Source: Desulfolinea sp050305405 (lineage in GTDB: Bacteria; Chloroflexota; Anaerolineae; Anaerolineales; Villigracilaceae). Taken from it: 64,000 nt of DNA. Position numbers and translations under genes: made by a program. This document shows, piece after piece, positions 60,258 to 64,000 of the stretch. Location: the NCBI GenBank assembly GCA_050305405.1, contig JBNLFG010000005.1, forward strand, positions 124,001 to 188,000, given 5' to 3'. Numbering within the stretch: position 1 is the stretch's first letter; each line of letters opens with the position of its first letter. The notes beneath the pieces were generated by a model. The model searched no databases, was not told the DNA's origin, and saw only the letters and a program-made list of their open reading frames with translations.

Positions 60258-60728
60258 ATGATTGAAATTACGATCCCCGGGCGCGGCACACTGCGCATTG
60301 AACATCTTGTCACCGACGTCAACGGCACCCTCGCTGTCGATGGACAACTCATCGAAGGCGTTGCTCGCCAAATTTCCATTCTGCGCGATCGGCTTCAAAT
60401 CCATATGCTGACGGCAAACACACATGGCAAACAAGCGGATATTGATCGTCAACTCAATCTCAAGGCACACATCATCCAAAAGGGAAACGAGGCTCAACAA
60501 AAAGCAGATTTTGTCAAAAGCCTCGGAGCAGAAAGCGTAATCGCTCTCGGTCAAGGTGCAAACGATGCCGCTATGCTACGCGCAGCCGAGATCGGCATTG
60601 CAGTCATGTCCATTGAAGGTCTCGCCATTGAAACCCTCAACGCTGCTGACCTGCTTATGCCGGATACAGCATCTGCCCTTGCCTTATTGGAAAAACCAGT
60701 TCGAATCATCGCCAGTTTACGCAAATAA
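60258..60728 (+). CDS. Small HAD-type protein, soluble P-type-ATPase-like
   Basis: The protein has 156 aa. Motif I reads LVTDVNGTLAVDG: the nucleophile Asp is kept, but the second Asp of the usual DxDGT is Asn. Motif IV is ALGQGANDAAMLRAAEIG, matching the GxGxND type of P-type ATPase domains, with Gln in place of Asp. Such stand-alone proteins may be phosphatases or regulators. Activity is uncertain because two acidic positions are changed. Confidence 0.82.
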   Translation: MIEITIPGRGTLRIEHLVTDVNGTLAVDGQLIEGVARQISILRDRLQIHMLTANTHGKQADIDRQLNLKAHIIQKGNEAQQKADFVKSLGAESVIALGQGANDAAMLRAAEIGIAVMSIEGLAIETLNAADLLMPDTASALALLEKPVRIIASLRK

Positions 60729-60749
60729 TAAATTTTAAATTATCGCCAA

Positions 60750-62000
60750 ATGCCAGATACTCAACCTCCCCCCCCCATAGCGCGAACGCGCCCATCCCGT
60801 GCACAGCGTCGTCGCGCCCAGCGACAACGTAACGCCATACCTACCAGCGTAGAAGGACGTTCTGCTTTATTGCAAACCCTCGTTACACGGGCATATCCCT
60901 CCTACGAGTTCTTCCTCTTCGCCGCTTTCTGTGGCGCGATCTTGGGGTTGGGCTACCTGCTGGATGCGCAAGCTGTGCTGGTTTTTGGCATCCTGATGGC
61001 ACCGCTCATGTCACCCTTTGTTGGGATGACCCTCGCAGTTGTCAGCGGTTCGGCGAGCTATTTCGTCAAATCCTTCGGTGCCTTCTTTGTGGGCAGCCTG
61101 CTGGTTTTCATCACTGGTGCGTTGGCAGGGCTGGCAGCACGCATTTGGCTGCCGCTGACCCTCACGCAAACCTTTGTCCACACACGCTTGTGGTGGCCGG
61201 ATCTTGTCGTGCTTGCATTGGGCGCGATCTTATTAGCCGCCTCCTTCGTCCGTTCGGAGAAGAAACCTTTCCTGCCCAGCGTGATGGTTGCTTACGAACT
61301 CTTCCTGCCACTCAACGCGGCCGCTTTCGGACTGGCAAGTCAGGTAGACCATCTCTTTTTCGAAGGCATCCTGGTCTTTGTCGTCCATTTGGGCTGGGCA
61401 TTGCTTTTCGGGGCGCTGACCCTCTTCTTTTTAGGATTTCGCCCACCCAAGCTAGCAGGCTGGATTTTCAGCCTGCTGATGATCGGTATCCTGATCGTAG
61501 CGTTGGGTGGCTTGATGTTGACCGGGACGAGCGAAACAATGACAAACGGAGACATGCCTCCATCCACGCCCGTCGCGGATATGGCAGATACCCAAGCTGG
61601 AAATTCAGCAGCGGATGCATCCGTCCCAACGCAGACTACCGCACCACTTCCATCCGAAACGCCCCTGCCGGAAGCGACCGCAACCTTGACCTTGATTCCG
61701 TCTCCGGGCATAACGCTTGATCCCACAGCGACACCCACCAAAACCCTAACCCCCGAGCCGACTCCGCTCTATGCGCGGATATTCTCCAGCATTGGCGGCG
61801 GCGCCTACATGCGCCGTGAGCCGAATGGCCCTGTGATCTTGACGCTCGCCAACGACGAGTTGGTGCAAGCCTTGAACGATCCGGTTGACTACGACGGTAC
61901 GGATTGGGTGCAGATTCGCGTGGTGCGTGGCGACCAAACATTTGAAGGCTGGATCATCCAAGAAGTTTTGCAAACAGCAACCCCCGCTCCGGCGTGGTAA
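60750..62000 (+). CDS. DUF389-like membrane protein with C-terminal SH3-type domain
   Basis: The protein has 416 aa. A basic N-terminal stretch (RAQRRRAQRQRN) precedes about eight membrane helices. LLDAQAVLVFGILMAPLMSP resembles the DUF389 signature. A Pro/Thr-rich linker (about 285-345) leads to an SH3-like domain (ARIFSSIGGGAYMRREPNGP, GTDWVQIRV, FEGWIIQEVL) on the outer side. The combination is unusual. The role is unknown; SH3b domains often bind cell-surface material. Confidence 0.72.
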   Translation: MPDTQPPPPIARTRPSRAQRRRAQRQRNAIPTSVEGRSALLQTLVTRAYPSYEFFLFAAFCGAILGLGYLLDAQAVLVFGILMAPLMSPFVGMTLAVVSGSASYFVKSFGAFFVGSLLVFITGALAGLAARIWLPLTLTQTFVHTRLWWPDLVVLALGAILLAASFVRSEKKPFLPSVMVAYELFLPLNAAAFGLASQVDHLFFEGILVFVVHLGWALLFGALTLFFLGFRPPKLAGWIFSLLMIGILIVALGGLMLTGTSETMTNGDMPPSTPVADMADTQAGNSAADASVPTQTTAPLPSETPLPEATATLTLIPSPGITLDPTATPTKTLTPEPTPLYARIFSSIGGGAYMRREPNGPVILTLANDELVQALNDPVDYDGTDWVQIRVVRGDQTFEGWIIQEVLQTATPAPAW

Positions 62001-62002
62001 AA

Positions 62003-62061
62003 AACGTGAAACGTGACAAGTAAAACGTGAATTTTTCACGCATCACTCGTCACGTTTCACT
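62003..62061. repeat. Nested palindromic repeat family E, copy 2
   Basis: GTGAAACGTGAC and GTCACGTTTCAC bracket AAACGTGAATTTTTCACGC. Copy 1 lies at 35872. Confidence 0.7.
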
Positions 62062-62079
62062 CTTTAAAGGAGTATTCAA

Positions 62080-63546
62080 ATGCCCATTCATTTTGGCACC
62101 GACGGCTGGCGCGCCGTCATCTCAGATTCATTTACTTTCAACAATTTGCGTATGGTCACACAGGCCATCGCTGACGCAGTTGCTTCATCCCACTGGGATA
62201 AACGCGCCAATGGAAACGGCGGCCCCAAACCCGACCCGAAAACTTTTGTCGTTGGCTTCGACACACGCTTTCTCTCTGATCGTTACGCAGGAGAGATTAC
62301 ACGCGTTTTGGCTGCAAACGGCTATACCGTTCATCTCACACAGGCTGACGCCCCCACACCCGCGATCTCTTATGCCGTAAAAAATCTAAATGCGATCGCT
62401 GGCATCGTAGTGACAGCTTCCCATAATGCGCCGCGCTATAACGGTGTCAAGCTAAAAGCATCCTACGGCGGCTCGGCATTACCTGAACAATCCCGTCGCG
62501 TGGAAGTTTATATCAACGACAATGAAGAGCGCGCCCGTGGGCCGAACTTGATGGACTTCTCGAAAGCGCGAGAATTGGGTTTGATCAAAAAGTTCAATCC
62601 ACTCCCCGCCTACTACGATCATCTGCGCACCCTAATTGATTCAGATTTGATCGCCGACAATCCCCAAAAGATCGTCGTTGATTCGATGTTCGGCTCTGGA
62701 CGTGGGGCAATCAAAGGCTTTTTGAACGGCACGGGTTGTGAAATCTTCGAGATTCGCAACAAGATGAATCCGGGCTTTGACGGTGTCCACCCCGAACCCA
62801 TCGGTAAAAATCTGGATGCGCTTGCAAGTGCGATCAGTACTGGCATGGGACGTTTCGGTCTCGCCACCGACGGCGATGCTGACCGCATCGGCGCGATGGA
62901 TGAGCGTGGCCAATTTGTTGATCCGCACAAGATCATGGCGCTCTCGCTTAAGCATTTGGTTGAGAAACGCGGTATGAGCGGCGCAGTCGTTCGCACAGTC
63001 TCGACCACGCGCATGATGGATCGGCTCGCAAAACGCTACGGCTTGAAAATCTACGAAACTCCGGTTGGCTTCAACCACATCGCCGACTATATGATGAGCG
63101 AAGATGTACTCATCGGGGGCGAAGAATCTGGCGGTATCTCTTTCAAGGGTCACATCCCCGAAGGTGATGGCGTGCTGATGGGCTTGCTGATCGTCGAGAT
63201 GGTTGCGGCAGCAAAAAAACCGCTCTATGAAATGGTCAATGACCTGCTTGATGATGTTGGCCCTGCGCATTACAAACGTACTGATATTCGCTTGAAGCGC
63301 CCAGTCCCCAAAACGGAGATGGTTGAGTTCCTGACCAAAAAAGCCCCTGCCGAGATCGCCGGTCACAAGATCGCCGAGATCAGCACCAGCGACGGCGTCA
63401 AATATATCCTCGCTGACGACTCGTGGCTGCTCATCCGCCCCTCGGGCACTGAGCCGGTTTTGCGTGTCTACGCCGAAGGGCGCAGCCAAGAGACCGTCAA
63501 AGGTTTGCTGGAGTACGGCGAGACCGTTGCTGAATCTGTTGTTTAG
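62080..63546 (+). CDS. Phosphoglucomutase/phosphomannomutase family protein
   Basis: The protein has 488 aa, the alpha-D-phosphohexomutase layout. FGTDGWRAVISDSFTF is the entry motif; VVTASHNAPRYNGVKLKASY carries the phospho-Ser; TDGDADRIGAMDERG binds Mg2+; GGEESGGISFKGHIPEGDGV recognises the sugar; RPSGTEPVLRVYAEG binds phosphate. It interconverts hexose 1- and 6-phosphates, which would feed UDP- or GDP-sugar synthesis (ugd and glycosyltransferases elsewhere in the window). Glucose versus mannose specificity cannot be decided. Confidence 0.93.
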   Translation: MPIHFGTDGWRAVISDSFTFNNLRMVTQAIADAVASSHWDKRANGNGGPKPDPKTFVVGFDTRFLSDRYAGEITRVLAANGYTVHLTQADAPTPAISYAVKNLNAIAGIVVTASHNAPRYNGVKLKASYGGSALPEQSRRVEVYINDNEERARGPNLMDFSKARELGLIKKFNPLPAYYDHLRTLIDSDLIADNPQKIVVDSMFGSGRGAIKGFLNGTGCEIFEIRNKMNPGFDGVHPEPIGKNLDALASAISTGMGRFGLATDGDADRIGAMDERGQFVDPHKIMALSLKHLVEKRGMSGAVVRTVSTTRMMDRLAKRYGLKIYETPVGFNHIADYMMSEDVLIGGEESGGISFKGHIPEGDGVLMGLLIVEMVAAAKKPLYEMVNDLLDDVGPAHYKRTDIRLKRPVPKTEMVEFLTKKAPAEIAGHKIAEISTSDGVKYILADDSWLLIRPSGTEPVLRVYAEGRSQETVKGLLEYGETVAESVV

Positions 63547-63550
63547 CCTC

Positions 63551-63594
63551 GTAGTGGCGACTTCAGTCGCACATAACGGCTGAAGCCGTCACTA
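63551..63594. repeat. Palindromic intergenic element after the phosphohexomutase
   Basis: GTAGTGGCGACTTCAGTCGC and CGGCTGAAGCCGTCACTAC form inverted arms with a six-base centre. It lies just after the mutase stop codon and may stop transcription. Confidence 0.7.
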
Positions 63595-63601
63595 CAAAGA
63601 T

Positions 63602-64000
63602 ATGAAAAAACCCTCCTACCCCCTCGCCATCGCCGAAGCTGTCCTCGTCAACATGATCTGGGCAACTTCCTTCATCATCGTCAAACTCGTCCTCGACGAA
63701 ATCAGCCCGCTGACCATCAGCGGGCTGCGTTATTTTGTCGGAGCATTGATTTTGTTGCCCTTCATCCTGCGTGAGAAAAACGCCAAAATCCCGGCAAAGA
63801 TGTGGGGAACGCTGCTCATACTCGGCATCGCCCAATACGCCATCGGCAACGGTGCCATCTTCTGGTCACTCGAATATCTACCCGCCACAACCGTCTCCTT
63901 CTTGATGGGCACTATCACCATCGCCACGCTCATCGGTGGGATATTCTGGCTCAAAGAGATTCCCACCAAGATGCAGGTGAGCGGTATCTTCGTCACGCTG
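63602..64000 (+). CDS. EamA/DMT-family transporter, N-terminal part
   Basis: The gene runs off the right edge; 133 codons are visible. Hydrophobic helices and family motifs appear: LVNMIWATSFIIVKLVLDE, PLTISGLRYFVGALILLPFI, FWSLEYLPATTVSFLMGTIT. These match the first EamA repeat of drug/metabolite transporters, usually exporters of amino acids or small metabolites. Substrate is unknown. Confidence 0.85.
   Translation, partial: MKKPSYPLAIAEAVLVNMIWATSFIIVKLVLDEISPLTISGLRYFVGALILLPFILREKNAKIPAKMWGTLLILGIAQYAIGNGAIFWSLEYLPATTVSFLMGTITIATLIGGIFWLKEIPTKMQVSGIFVTL

Noticed and set aside
1..64000. tRNA, rRNA, CRISPR or complete insertion sequence
   Set aside because: No cloverleaf, no regularly spaced identical repeats and no intact transposase were seen; the only transposase-like sequence is the degenerate domain at 47202.

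Overview
The window looks like a chromosomal segment of a Chloroflexota bacterium, probably class Anaerolineae. This is inferred from lipoproteins with low-complexity Val/Glu/Thr or Pro/Ala/Thr linkers, many TPR, GAF and SH3-type architectures, moderate GC, and numerous short palindromic intergenic repeats. No tRNA, rRNA, CRISPR array or intact insertion sequence was seen. TGA is used as an ordinary stop by several genes.

Layout. 0-9 kb: the end of an M28 peptidase, a c-type cytochrome lipoprotein, an unrecognised lipoprotein, a LmbE-type deacetylase, a methyltransferase, UDP-glucose dehydrogenase, a GT4 glycosyltransferase (with a palindromic repeat inserted in frame), a YtxH protein and phosphofructokinase. 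9-11 kb: one AT-rich membrane glycosyltransferase that looks transferred. 11-14 kb: panB-panE and a zinc-ribbon membrane protein. 14-28 kb: a dense electron-transfer and sulfur island. It has two consecutive pairs of (nine-haem cytochrome + membrane cytochrome b), a convergent operon of a 15-haem octahaem-tetrathionate-reductase-like fusion with a four-cluster ferredoxin and an NrfD/PsrC membrane subunit, and a CysL-like LysR regulator. Divergent from the regulator are a 12-haem lipoprotein interrupted by an in-frame TGA, a lipoprotein with four rhodanese domains, and a thioredoxin-fold protein whose first active-site Cys codon is TGA (a candidate selenoprotein). Four genes carry 45 CxxCH motifs.

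28-37 kb: a complete histidine operon on the minus strand (hisG-D-C-B-A-H-F-I-E) followed by a HAD hydrolase. It is preceded by what reads as a classical transcription attenuator: a leader peptide with four consecutive His codons, competing hairpins and a terminator. The operon is studded with palindromic repeats. 37-39 kb: metK behind a SAM-I (S-box) riboswitch. 39-49 kb: a SUMF1-domain lipoprotein, an orphan OmpR-type regulator, a C39-like peptidase/TPR protein, a large TPR protein, DNA polymerase I, and a receiver/roadblock protein whose C-terminus resembles an inactivated IS200-type transposase. 49-64 kb: an MBL hydrolase, plsY, two membrane proteins, gyrB, a giant GAF-rich histidine kinase with a FIST protein, a small HAD protein, a DUF389-like/SH3 protein, a phosphohexomutase and the start of an EamA transporter.

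The strongest unusual observations are the his attenuator, the UxxC thioredoxin candidate, the domesticated transposase domain, and the 15-haem OTR-like complex with its neighbouring four-rhodanese lipoprotein, which together suggest an undescribed membrane sulfur/tetrathionate respiratory module. All functional calls are from reading the sequence; no searches were run.
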